Assembly (NCBI RefSeq): GCF_036703385.1
Contig: NZ_DATNPA010000323.1
Coordinates: forward strand, 1 to 26,572
Direction of reading: 5' to 3'
Source of the DNA: Allocoleopsis sp036703385
GTDB taxonomy: Bacteria; Cyanobacteriota; Cyanobacteriia; Cyanobacteriales; Coleofasciculaceae
Length of the DNA stretch: 26,572 nt
Within the stretch, counting starts at the first letter, position 1, and the number at the start of each line of letters is the position of its first letter. A program made the translations under genes and the position numbers. Below, in pieces: positions 1 to 6,781 of the stretch. The notes beneath the pieces are model-generated. The model had not been told where the DNA came from, made no database searches, and saw nothing but the letters and a program-made list of their open reading frames with translations.

Positions 1-309
1 CTTTTGTCCTATAGTGATTTTTTGTTGTGAACACAAGGGCGATCCTTGGAACACGACTAACAATCATCAACTCTCAGCTTTCTCGACTGACACAGACAGC
101 AACTTGATTCCCGTAGCGGATTGTTGGGTGTAATTTAGCCCTAAGAAGCGATCGCACCCTCACTTCTAGGCGCGATCGCTTCTCTCCTATCTGTGTTGGC
201 TGAATTCGTCCTAATTTTGTCAGGTAAGTAAGAATGCAAGATTAATCAGATAAACCAGTAGCTGACATAGCATTAAGACAGTCTTAGGTGAGCGATCGCA
301 CTCCACCCC
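1..309. other. Gene-free left edge with HIP1 sites
   Basis: I see no convincing coding sequence or RNA gene here. The stretch holds two HIP1 cores (about 148-155 and 172-179) forming the arms of a perfect inverted repeat, and a third HIP1 core near 292-299. It lies downstream of the minus-strand permease gene, so it is the 3' flank of the metal-uptake operon. No T-run follows the inverted repeat on the minus strand, so it is not a standard intrinsic terminator. Confidence 0.6.
144..183. repeat. Inverted repeat built from two HIP1 sites
   Basis: Two perfect 12-base arms, AGAAGCGATCGC at 144-155 and its reverse complement at 172-183, are separated by 16 bases. Each arm contains the cyanobacterial HIP1 octamer GCGATCGC. 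The pair could form a stable hairpin in RNA of either strand. It lies beyond the stop of the minus-strand permease gene, so it may protect the 3' end of that transcript; this is inference. Confidence 0.6.
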
Positions 310-1197
310 TCAACGCCACAATCCCTTAATTTCCCGCCAAATGGGTGACTGCCCCGACTTAGAAACCGGATGAGTTAAAACCCCCTGACTGGGACTAAAC
401 AGAAATGCCAGCATGAAAAAACCGAAGGCAACTAAAACGATCGCAGGCCCAGACGGTAGATTGAAAAAATAACTCAAATACATCCCACTCACACTAGCAA
501 CAACCCCAATTGCAGAACCCAACATCATCATTTGATGCAATCGGCTCACTAATAAATAGGCTGTTGCTCCCGGAGTAATCAGCATGGCTAGGACTAGGAT
601 GACACCCACTGCTTTGAGACTCGCAACAATCGTCAAAGCAATCAGAATCATCAACCCAAAGTTCAGTAAATTGATGGGTAAGCCAGCCGCTTGTGCGCCT
701 ATCGGGTCAAAGGTATAAAACATTAATTCTTTATACAAAAGCGCAACAATCACTAGAACAATGACTGTAATAATCGCTGTATTAATCACCTCTTGAGGTG
801 AAACACTGAGGATATTCCCAAAGAGAAAGTGATTCAGGTCTATCTTGTTATCTTTCTGAACAATCGTAATTAAAGTAATACCCAAGGCAAAAAAGGCAGA
901 AAAAACAATGCCCATTGCCGCATCTTCTTTAATTTGCGATCGCGTCCTAATCCAAGTAATCACCATCGTGCTAACAACACCCGCGATAAATGCCCCCACA
1001 AAGATGTCTGCACCCACAATAAACGCGATCGCAAGTCCGGGTAACACCGAATGACTAATGGCATCCCCCAGCAACGCCAACCGCTGCACCATCAAATAGC
1101 TGCCAACCGAAGCACAGACAATACCCACCAAAACGGCAATAATCAGCGATCGCTGCATAAACTCATATTGCAGCGGTTCAATGAGACTTTCGAGCAT
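310..1197 (-). CDS. Zn/Mn ABC transporter permease (ZnuB/TroC/MntB family)
   Basis: This is an integral inner-membrane permease of the ABC-3 metal family, the channel subunit of a Zn2+ or Mn2+ importer. The 295-residue protein is a normal length for the family. Hydrophobic helices fill nearly the whole chain, beginning around residues 17-37, with the family-typical segment LGDAISHSVLPG near residues 42-53 and a C-terminal loop PSGPAIV. The chain ends in a short charged tail. It is encoded downstream of the ATPase gene on the same strand, but the two are separated by a 260-base gap filled by an inverted-repeat element, so co-transcription depends on read-through. The divergent lipoprotein gene supplies the binding component. 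The metal cannot be read from this subunit alone. Confidence 0.93.
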   Translation of the reverse strand: MLESLIEPLQYEFMQRSLIIAVLVGIVCASVGSYLMVQRLALLGDAISHSVLPGLAIAFIVGADIFVGAFIAGVVSTMVITWIRTRSQIKEDAAMGIVFSAFFALGITLITIVQKDNKIDLNHFLFGNILSVSPQEVINTAIITVIVLVIVALLYKELMFYTFDPIGAQAAGLPINLLNFGLMILIALTIVASLKAVGVILVLAMLITPGATAYLLVSRLHQMMMLGSAIGVVASVSGMYLSYFFNLPSGPAIVLVAFGFFMLAFLFSPSQGVLTHPVSKSGQSPIWREIKGLWR

Positions 1198-1264
1198 AAA
1201 AATCTATTTCCTAACACTCTGCATTAGCAGGTTGTAAGCAGATAAGCGTAAAAAAATCCGGAAT

Positions 1265-1447
1265 TTGTAGGGGGCGGGTTTAGTGATAACGCCTGACAAT
1301 AGCCAGCTTCTCATATTCAAAACCCGCCCTCACCAATTGGGGGATTTGTGTTGATAATTTATCGTTTTATTATCAACAATTAGGGCGGGTTGAGTACAAA
1401 AAAAATCGGTTATTGTCAACATTAATTGACTAAACTCGCCCCTACAA
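1265..1447. repeat. MITE-like nested inverted-repeat element
   Basis: This non-coding element has near-matching terminal arms: 1265-1284 (TTGTAGGGGGCGGGTTTAGT) pairs with 1429-1447, differing by one extra base and one substitution. Complementarity continues inward with TGACAATA at 1294-1301 against TATTGTCA at 1411-1418. Inside lie two further perfect stems: AACCCGCCCT (1321-1330) with AGGGCGGGTT (1382-1391), and TGTTGATAAT (1349-1358) with its complement at 1369-1378. GC-rich ends of the GTAGGGGCGGGT type are familiar from small dispersed repeats in cyanobacteria. No target-site duplication is obvious. It sits between the ATPase and permease genes of one transporter. Confidence 0.7.
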
Positions 1448-1457
1448 TCCCAAACTC

Positions 1458-2267
1458 TCAAGCTGCCTGTTCTGAGAAAAAGACAACCTGCCCCCCATAA
1501 GCACGTTGCAAATTCTCCGCACTCAACACCTCTTGACGGGAACCACTAGCAATTAACTCTCGATTCAACAAAATCAAATTATCAAAATTAGTAATCGCTT
1601 GCCCTAAATCGTGATTAACAACCACCAAGGTTTTACCTGCATCAGCAAGTTCGTGGAAGATATCAAAAATAATAGCTTCAGTTTTTTTATCAATTCCCAC
1701 TAACGGCTCATCAAAGCAGAAAATTTCCGCTTCTTCCGTTAACGCCCTCGCTAGAAAGACACGCTGCTGCTGCCCTCCTGATAGCTGTCCAATGGGGCGA
1801 GCCCGAAACTCACTCATCCCCACCCGTGCCAACGCTTCTGCCGCCAAACGCCTGGATACTGTGGAAAAGCGGCGAAACCATCCAGTCTTCCGTACCCGCC
1901 CCATCATCACCACATCCCACACCGTTGCGGGGTAAGTCCAGTCAATTTGCGATCGCTGCGGCACATAAGCGACTTTTTCCAACTGCTCCATCAAGGGTTC
2001 CCCCTGATACATCACCGTACCCGTCGTTGTGGGAACTAATCCCAGCATGGCTTTAATCAGGGTACTTTTCCCCGCACCATTAGGGCCAATGATTCCTGTA
2101 AGTTTACCCGGCTCAATGTCACAGGTTATACCCTTGAGCGCCTCTACCATGCGATACTGCACACCCAGTTGCCTGATCGTTACAGTGTTGATCGAGCAAG
2201 TAGAATCCTCTGTGCATTGATAGTTCCTAGGCATCGAATCAACCTTCCGAAAAGTGGTCGTTGTCAT
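1458..2267 (-). CDS. Zn/Mn ABC transporter ATP-binding protein (ZnuC/TroB/MntA family)
   Basis: This cytoplasmic ATPase powers the metal importer. All nucleotide-binding motifs are present in the 269-residue protein: Walker A GPNGAGKST (residues 61-69), ABC signature LSGGQ (162-166), Walker B IFCFDE (182-187) and the switch histidine H219 in VVNHD. The segment PQRSQIDWTYPATVWDVV (103-120) is typical of metal-family ATPases. The first 25-30 residues are a short extension before the ABC fold; the start at 2267 has an AGGA-type ribosome site upstream, but Met12 is a possible alternative. Its start faces the binding-protein gene across about 100 bases, so one shared regulatory region can serve both. 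The permease gene follows downstream beyond the repeat element. Confidence 0.95.
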   Translation of the reverse strand: MTTTTFRKVDSMPRNYQCTEDSTCSINTVTIRQLGVQYRMVEALKGITCDIEPGKLTGIIGPNGAGKSTLIKAMLGLVPTTTGTVMYQGEPLMEQLEKVAYVPQRSQIDWTYPATVWDVVMMGRVRKTGWFRRFSTVSRRLAAEALARVGMSEFRARPIGQLSGGQQQRVFLARALTEEAEIFCFDEPLVGIDKKTEAIIFDIFHELADAGKTLVVVNHDLGQAITNFDNLILLNRELIASGSRQEVLSAENLQRAYGGQVVFFSEQAA

Positions 2268-2366
2268 GGTGGAGGCTTCCTGGGATCGAAAACGAAAAAT
2301 GAAACAATTGTGAAATTATCGTAACCTGAAAAATGAAAAGAATATGAAAATAAATGTATCAACCCT
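2268..2366. promoter_or_regulatory. Divergent promoter region of the metal-uptake genes
   Basis: This 99-base AT-rich spacer separates the divergent ATPase and binding-protein starts. It carries a perfect 11-base direct repeat, GAAAAATGAAA, at 2294-2304 and 2328-2338, set 34 bases apart, within a series of five TGAAA words. Such spacing (about three helical turns) suits a regulator or response-regulator site. I do not see a clean Zur or Fur palindrome. A regulatory role is inferred from position and repetition. Confidence 0.4.
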
Positions 2367-3446
2367 ATGAACGTGAACCCTCAGTCTGAAGGAAGAAAGC
2401 AGACGCTCGTAGATTCCTTACTGGTACGCCCTTCGAGGCATTTTTCTCTACTCAGTAGCAATGCTTTACGCCAACGCTATCGGTGGTTAGCCGTAACAGC
2501 GCTGATGCTAGGACTCCTGATTAGTGGGTGTGACTCCACGAGTCGCAAGCCAACGGGTTCTGCTCAATCCAATAAGCCTAAGGTCGTTTCGACCAGCACC
2601 ATCATCACAGACTGGACGGAGCAAGTTGCGGGAGACGAGATTCAACTCAAGGGCATCCTGAAACCGGGTGCTGACCCCCATGTTTATGAACCCGTACCCG
2701 TAGATAGTCAGGCGTTGGAAGAAGCTGATCTGATTCTCTACAACGGCTACAATTTGGAGCCAGGGCTGATTAAGCTGATGAATTCGGCGGGAGTCAAGGC
2801 GAAAAAGTTTGCAGTTGGGGAAGTCGTTAAGCCACTAGATTTGAAACATCAAGGGAAACAAGTGCCTGACTCCCATGTTTGGGGCGATGCCAAAAATGCG
2901 ATCGCAATGGTCAATGCCATTCGCGATCACCTCATAGAACTCTCCCCTGAAGACAAAGAGAAATTTACCCAGAATGCAGCGCAGCTTACCGCCCAATTGC
3001 AGCAGGTAGATGTTTGGATACGCCAACAAATTCAGACCATTCCACAGCAGCAGCGCAAGCTTGTTACCACCCATGATGCGTTTCAATACTATTCCCGTGC
3101 CTACGGCATACCTGTTGCTGGTACCCTAATTGGCATCAGTACAGAAGAACAACCCAGTGCCCAAACCGTAAAAAGGTTGTCCGATTCTGTTAAAGGCGTT
3201 GGCGTCGCAGCTATTTTTGCAGAAACAACCATTAACCCAGCTCTGATTAAAACCGTTGCACAGGAAGCTGGGGTAAAACTCGCGCCACGACAACTCTACT
3301 CTGACTCGATTGGCGCACCAGGGAGTGAGGGGGATACCTACGTCAAAATGCTGGTGGCGAATACTCGCACAATTGTGGAAGCTTTGGGAGGTCAATACAG
3401 AGCCTTCGAGCCAGCCCAAAAGTCAAAAACAACGTCTAGGCCATGA
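2367..3446 (+). CDS. Zn/Mn ABC transporter substrate-binding lipoprotein
   Basis: This cluster A-I binding protein captures the metal outside the cytoplasmic membrane and delivers it to the permease. After a hydrophobic signal (about 38-54) comes the lipobox LISGC with Cys55 as the predicted lipidation site. Candidate metal ligands fit the TroA/ZnuA pattern: His105 in DPHVYEP, His170 in DSHVWGD, His236 in TTHDAFQYY and Asp313 in YSDSIG. His at the third position, where Mn-specific PsaA and MntC have Glu, favours Zn2+, though TroA-like proteins can take both. There is no His-rich loop. The signal peptide is preceded by an unusually long 37-residue N-terminus, but no later Met fits. It is divergent from the ATPase gene; the tnpB element follows directly. 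Confidence 0.93.
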   Translation: MNVNPQSEGRKQTLVDSLLVRPSRHFSLLSSNALRQRYRWLAVTALMLGLLISGCDSTSRKPTGSAQSNKPKVVSTSTIITDWTEQVAGDEIQLKGILKPGADPHVYEPVPVDSQALEEADLILYNGYNLEPGLIKLMNSAGVKAKKFAVGEVVKPLDLKHQGKQVPDSHVWGDAKNAIAMVNAIRDHLIELSPEDKEKFTQNAAQLTAQLQQVDVWIRQQIQTIPQQQRKLVTTHDAFQYYSRAYGIPVAGTLIGISTEEQPSAQTVKRLSDSVKGVGVAAIFAETTINPALIKTVAQEAGVKLAPRQLYSDSIGAPGSEGDTYVKMLVANTRTIVEALGGQYRAFEPAQKSKTTSRP

Positions 3447-3563
3447 ACTCATCAGAATTCCTCGTTGGAAACCCTTGCGATCAGAGCCAAGGGAGGAAAA
3501 CGGGAGGCAAGAAATATCGCTGCTGTTTCGCTCTATAATTACGGCAATAGCGAAATGATACTT

Positions 3564-4874
3564 ATGTTCCTGACCCAAAAGAACCAAGTGCGAGAACTGA
3601 ATAAGTCCGAGTTCTTGGCTCTTAGGGAGTTGTGCCGACTGAGCAAAAATCTCTACAACGTAGGACTTTACACGGTTCGGCAGTACTTCTTTCAGGAACA
3701 CAAACACCTGCGCTACGAGTCCAACTACCACCAATGCAAGGTTAACGAGAACTATCAGTTACTCAACACTGACATTGCTCAACAGACACTGAAAGTAGTA
3801 GACCGGACATTCAAAAGCTTCTATGGATTAATTAGCGCAGTTAAAGGGGGAAGCTACCAACAACAGGTTAAGCCTCCTCGCTACCTGCCAAAAGTTGGTT
3901 ACTTTTTGCTGATAATTCCCTGCGGGTGGTCTACCCGTAGGGATAAGACGAAAACACCAAGACTGGTCATCAAAGATGGCAAGTTTCGGATACCGATGTC
4001 TACCCAGTTTAAGAAACAGTTTGGGGAAGTCTGGATTAACTTTCCAGACCGCATTAGCTACGAATCCCTCAAAGAGATTCGCATCCACCCCAAATACAAT
4101 GCTCGATACTTCGAGGTAGAATTTATCAGCGAAGCCGAACCAGAACCCGTAGAAGTCAACCCAAACAGTGCGATTAGTATTGACTTGGGAGTGGATAATC
4201 TTGCCGCTTGTGTTGATATCAATGGGGCATCCTTCCTTGTGGATGGCAAGCCAATTAAATCGATTAACCAGGGGTTCAACAAGCGCAACGCCCACTTGCA
4301 GTCTATAAAAGACAAGCAAGGAATTAAAGGCTTTACCAATCAACAGGTAAAGCTGGTGACAAAGCGCAACAATCAGGTGAGAGATTACCTGAACAAGACG
4401 GCACGGTTTATAGTGAACCACTGCATTGATAACCAGATTGCACGGATGATTGTTGGTTACAATCCTGGCATTAAACAGGAAATCAATATCGGTAAGTGTA
4501 ATAACCAGAACTTTGTCCAAATCCCATTCCACTCTTTGCGCTCTAAGTTAAAAGCGCTGTGCGAGCGGTATGGGTTGATTTATACCGAACAGGAAGAATC
4601 GTATACCAGTAAGGCTAGTGCCGTTGATGGTGATGAAATGCCTGTTTACAATGCCGACAACCCCAAAACTTACCAGTTCTCTGGCCGGCGGGTTAAAAGA
4701 GGTTTGTATCGGACTCGTGATGGGCATCTGGTTAACAGCGACTTGAATGGTTCGCTAAATATCGGAAGAAAAAGTAAGCACAATGGCTTTGCCGGAGTGT
4801 CTAGGGGGTCATTGACTGCCCCAAGAAGGATTAACCTTCTAAAACTAGAGAGTGGTTGTGGAGCAACGCGGTAA
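3564..4874 (+). CDS. tnpB: RNA-guided endonuclease TnpB, IS200/IS605 family
   Basis: TnpB proteins are omegaRNA-guided nucleases that help keep IS200/IS605 elements in the genome. The open frame extends back to 3465, but I choose the ATG at 3564 because cyanobacterial relatives begin MFLTQKN; this gives 436 residues. RuvC-I is SIDLGVDN with Asp207, and RuvC-III is VNSDLNG with Asp393. Where canonical TnpBs have a Glu-Asp RuvC-II strand this protein reads IVGYNPGIKQEIN, so the catalytic Glu is not in its usual place; Glu306 is one nearby candidate. The usual CxxC zinc-finger pairs are missing (SYTSKAS near 347-353). A palindromic 25-base segment at 3918-3942 encodes a possible insertion at residues 120-132. 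The 3' end overlaps the predicted omegaRNA. The frame is intact; activity is unproven. Confidence 0.9.
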   Translation: MFLTQKNQVRELNKSEFLALRELCRLSKNLYNVGLYTVRQYFFQEHKHLRYESNYHQCKVNENYQLLNTDIAQQTLKVVDRTFKSFYGLISAVKGGSYQQQVKPPRYLPKVGYFLLIIPCGWSTRRDKTKTPRLVIKDGKFRIPMSTQFKKQFGEVWINFPDRISYESLKEIRIHPKYNARYFEVEFISEAEPEPVEVNPNSAISIDLGVDNLAACVDINGASFLVDGKPIKSINQGFNKRNAHLQSIKDKQGIKGFTNQQVKLVTKRNNQVRDYLNKTARFIVNHCIDNQIARMIVGYNPGIKQEINIGKCNNQNFVQIPFHSLRSKLKALCERYGLIYTEQEESYTSKASAVDGDEMPVYNADNPKTYQFSGRRVKRGLYRTRDGHLVNSDLNGSLNIGRKSKHNGFAGVSRGSLTAPRRINLLKLESGCGATR

Positions 4875-4932
4875 TCAAGCGTTGCTCCAAATCCTCTTAG
4901 AATCTCCCGCACTTTAGTCGGGGGAGGGTCAA
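4800..4932 (+). ncRNA. Predicted omegaRNA scaffold at the tnpB 3' end
   Basis: In the TnpB family the guide RNA scaffold comes from the 3' end of tnpB and the right end of the element. Four consecutive stems fit this: GGGG/CCCC with GTCA/TGAC (4804-4822), AGAAGG/CCTTCT (4824-4840), a perfect 11-base stem TGGAGCAACGC (4859-4869) with 4879-4889, and an imperfect CTCCC/GGGAG hairpin (4904-4926). The tnpB stop codon TAA (4872-4874) lies in the loop of the third stem. By family analogy the guide would start just past 4932. The upstream boundary is a guess. Confidence 0.55.
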
Positions 4933-4977
4933 AAGATTTTAATAAAAGTGAACAAATAGCGGCTCGAAGCTCAACCA

Positions 4978-5664
4978 ATGGCTGTCAACTACTCAGATAT
5001 AGATATTGCACCGTTAATTGATCACGCTCTGCTCAATCCAGCGGCAACACCCGAACAAGTGGAAAAGTGTTGCAACGAGGCAGACCGATTTAACTTTGCT
5101 ACGGTGTGTGTCTACCCAGTTTATGTGAAGCAAGCCACTGAGTTGCTTCGCGGCAAAAAACCGAAAGTCTGTACAGTCATTGGTTTTCCCACAGGGGCAA
5201 CAACACCAGCCGCCAAGCTTTATGAAGCGCAAGAGGCCGTGGAAAATGGAGCCACGGAACTCGACGTGGTGATTCACCTGGGTGGGTTGAAGGCGGGAAA
5301 AACGAACGAAGTTTACCGAGAAATAGCCCAAATTTGCCAAGAAACGGGTCAAACGGTTAAAGCGATTCTGGAGACTGCCCTGTTGACAGATGCTCAAAAA
5401 CGCCTCGGTGCGGAAATATGTATGGATGCTGGTGTGCAATTTCTGAAAACGAGTACTGGCTGGAATGGAGGTGCAACAGTGGCTGATATCCGACTTCTGA
5501 AAAAAGTGACACAGGGACAAATTGGCATTAAGGCGGCTGGAGGAATACGTACCCTGGAGCAAGCTTTCGAGTTAGTCCAGGCAGGAGCGACGCGTCTGGG
5601 CACATCTCGTGGCCCCGATTTGCTCCGACAGCGCGATACCCTGGAAAAAGAGAATGGGGAATAG
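4978..5664 (+). CDS. deoC: Deoxyribose-phosphate aldolase
   Basis: DeoC reversibly splits 2-deoxyribose 5-phosphate into glyceraldehyde 3-phosphate and acetaldehyde, a cytoplasmic step in deoxynucleoside breakdown. The 228-residue protein has the class I aldolase TIM-barrel signatures: ELDVVIHLG with Asp96, FLKTSTGW with the Schiff-base Lys157, and GIKAAGGIRT with the second lysine Lys185. Its length matches bacterial DeoC. The start at 4978 begins the conserved N-terminal region, although no good ribosome site is visible. It is the first of four same-strand genes reaching to 9419, and the tnpB element lies just upstream, so its promoter may lie inside or next to that element. Confidence 0.97.
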   Translation: MAVNYSDIDIAPLIDHALLNPAATPEQVEKCCNEADRFNFATVCVYPVYVKQATELLRGKKPKVCTVIGFPTGATTPAAKLYEAQEAVENGATELDVVIHLGGLKAGKTNEVYREIAQICQETGQTVKAILETALLTDAQKRLGAEICMDAGVQFLKTSTGWNGGATVADIRLLKKVTQGQIGIKAAGGIRTLEQAFELVQAGATRLGTSRGPDLLRQRDTLEKENGE

Positions 5665-5702
5665 GTGAGCCCGTGAGCAGCTTAATCGGTTGGCAAGGAA
5701 AG

Positions 5703-5744
5703 CAACCTCCAACCTTCAACCTTCAACCTTCAACCTTCAACCCT
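5703..5744. repeat. Short tandem heptamer repeat (CAACCTT type)
   Basis: Six consecutive 7-base units fill the deoC-recO spacer: CAACCTC, four exact CAACCTT copies, then CAACCCT. Heptamer arrays of this kind are the short tandemly repeated repetitive (STRR) sequences of cyanobacteria. Related units in the opposite orientation occur at 15128-15157. The array ends 14 bases before the recO start. Confidence 0.85.
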
Positions 5745-5758
5745 CTGACCAATGATCG

Positions 5759-6718
5759 ATGAGTCGAACCTATAAAGCCACTGGTATTATTCTGAAAAGT
5801 ATGCCGCTTGGGGAAGCGGACAAGCTATTAACAATTTTGACGCGGGAGTTTGGTCTCGTTCGCGTAGTGGCACCAGGAGCTCGCAAACAGAACTCGAAAA
5901 TGGGTGGCAGAAGTGGTTTGTTTGTCGTTAATGAGCTCTTGCTGGCGAAGGGGCGATCGCTTGATAAAATTACTCAGGCAGAAACCCTGGAGTCTTACCC
6001 AGGATTAAGTAAGAATTTAGGGAAACTGGCAGCAGGTCAGTACCTGGCAGAAGTAGTTCTGTGTCATGCCTTAAGTGAGCAACCTCAGGAGGAACTGTAC
6101 GAGTTGCTCAACGAACATCTACGGCGTCTGGCGTGCTTACCGAACACCAGCGATAGCGAAGCGCTGCTGCGAGGCGCAGATCGCAACTTAGAGGTATCTT
6201 CGGTACTAGCCCACTTATCACATGGAGTCTTTCACCTACTGGCGCTGGCAGGCATTGCTCCCCAGGTTCAAGTTTGTTGTGTCACGCAGCACACCCTAAA
6301 ACCGGATTTTACTGACCCGGATTGGCGGGTGGGTTTTAGTGTTGATGCGGGTGGTACGGTAAGTTTAGCGGCAAAGGAGTTGGAAGGTCAGCGCTTAAAC
6401 CGTCCCGTGTTGGTAGGGGGAGTTAGGTCTCCCACTCAGGCTCATGACCCGATGGATGTACCCACTACCCCTTTGCCAAGGTTGAACGCCCAACTGGATG
6501 CGATCGAGTTGACGCTGCTTCAACAGCTGGCAACCTCTGAATTACCGCAGCTTGAGACCCTATTCCCCCAACAGCAAACAGACCCGTTTGGCCAAAAATC
6601 GATGGATGGGGTTTGGCTAAAAGTCGAGCGTGTTTTACGAGAGTATGCTCAGTATCACTTTGGTAAAACGATTCGCTCAGCGGCCTTAGTGGATGCCTTC
6701 TCTATCACTGAGTTTTGA
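5759..6718 (+). CDS. recO: DNA repair protein RecO
   Basis: RecO works with RecR (and RecF) to load RecA onto SSB-coated single-stranded DNA in recombinational repair. The N-terminal OB-fold is clear: YKATGIILKSMPLGEADKLL (residues 5-24), followed by LTREFGLVRVVAPGARK. A helical C-terminal domain begins around residue 90 with GQYLAEVVLCHALSEQPQEE. The four-Cys zinc finger of some RecOs is not intact; only Cys173-Cys174 are seen. At 319 residues it is longer than the usual roughly 240-280. Residues 131-145 are encoded by a dispersed repeat (6149-6193), and the proline-rich stretch near 221-240 may be another insertion. It follows deoC after the heptamer array and precedes an MFS gene. Confidence 0.93.
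   Translation: MSRTYKATGIILKSMPLGEADKLLTILTREFGLVRVVAPGARKQNSKMGGRSGLFVVNELLLAKGRSLDKITQAETLESYPGLSKNLGKLAAGQYLAEVVLCHALSEQPQEELYELLNEHLRRLACLPNTSDSEALLRGADRNLEVSSVLAHLSHGVFHLLALAGIAPQVQVCCVTQHTLKPDFTDPDWRVGFSVDAGGTVSLAAKELEGQRLNRPVLVGGVRSPTQAHDPMDVPTTPLPRLNAQLDAIELTLLQQLATSELPQLETLFPQQQTDPFGQKSMDGVWLKVERVLREYAQYHFGKTIRSAALVDAFSITEF
6149..6193. repeat. Dispersed palindromic repeat inside recO
   Basis: This segment starts with GCGATAGCGAAGCG (6150-6163), which recurs exactly, in reverse complement, at 23825-23838 in a non-coding spacer. The recO segment continues into CTGC/GCAG-type complementary bases and a GATCGC end. Its 45 bases read in frame as 15 residues (SDSEALLRGADRNLE). The shared core suggests a small dispersed repeat that landed in frame within recO. 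Confidence 0.55.
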
Positions 6719-6781
6719 AATACACATTTTTTCATAAAAGTCAATTCCCTATGAATTTAATTCATTACCTAAACAGCAAGA

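Larger units (their letters stand above)
3490..4932 (+). mobile_element. IS200/IS605-family tnpB-only element (IS1341-type)
   Basis: A transposon-derived unit carrying only tnpB, with no tnpA in the window. The 3' boundary is judged from a GC-rich hairpin ending in GGGAGGGTCAA (about 4904-4932), the usual look of a right end in cyanobacterial IS605 relatives. The left boundary is uncertain: a 7-base inverted repeat, TTTCGCT (3526-3532) with AGCGAAA (3549-3555), lies just before tnpB, and a 6-base stem CCCTTG/CAAGGG lies near 3472-3493. The element is inserted between the metal binding protein gene and deoC without obviously breaking either. Without a TnpA partner it would depend on one elsewhere in the genome. 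Confidence 0.7.

Noticed and set aside
3465..3563. Longer tnpB start at 3465
   Set aside because: The first 33 residues do not resemble any TnpB N-terminus I know, and relatives begin MFLTQKN, which is encoded from 3564.
3828..4532. 234-codon minus-strand frame opposite tnpB
   Set aside because: It lies wholly antisense to the well-supported tnpB frame and has no family-like features.
5703..5744. Possible CRISPR repeat array
   Set aside because: The units are contiguous heptamers without spacers, so this is a simple tandem repeat.
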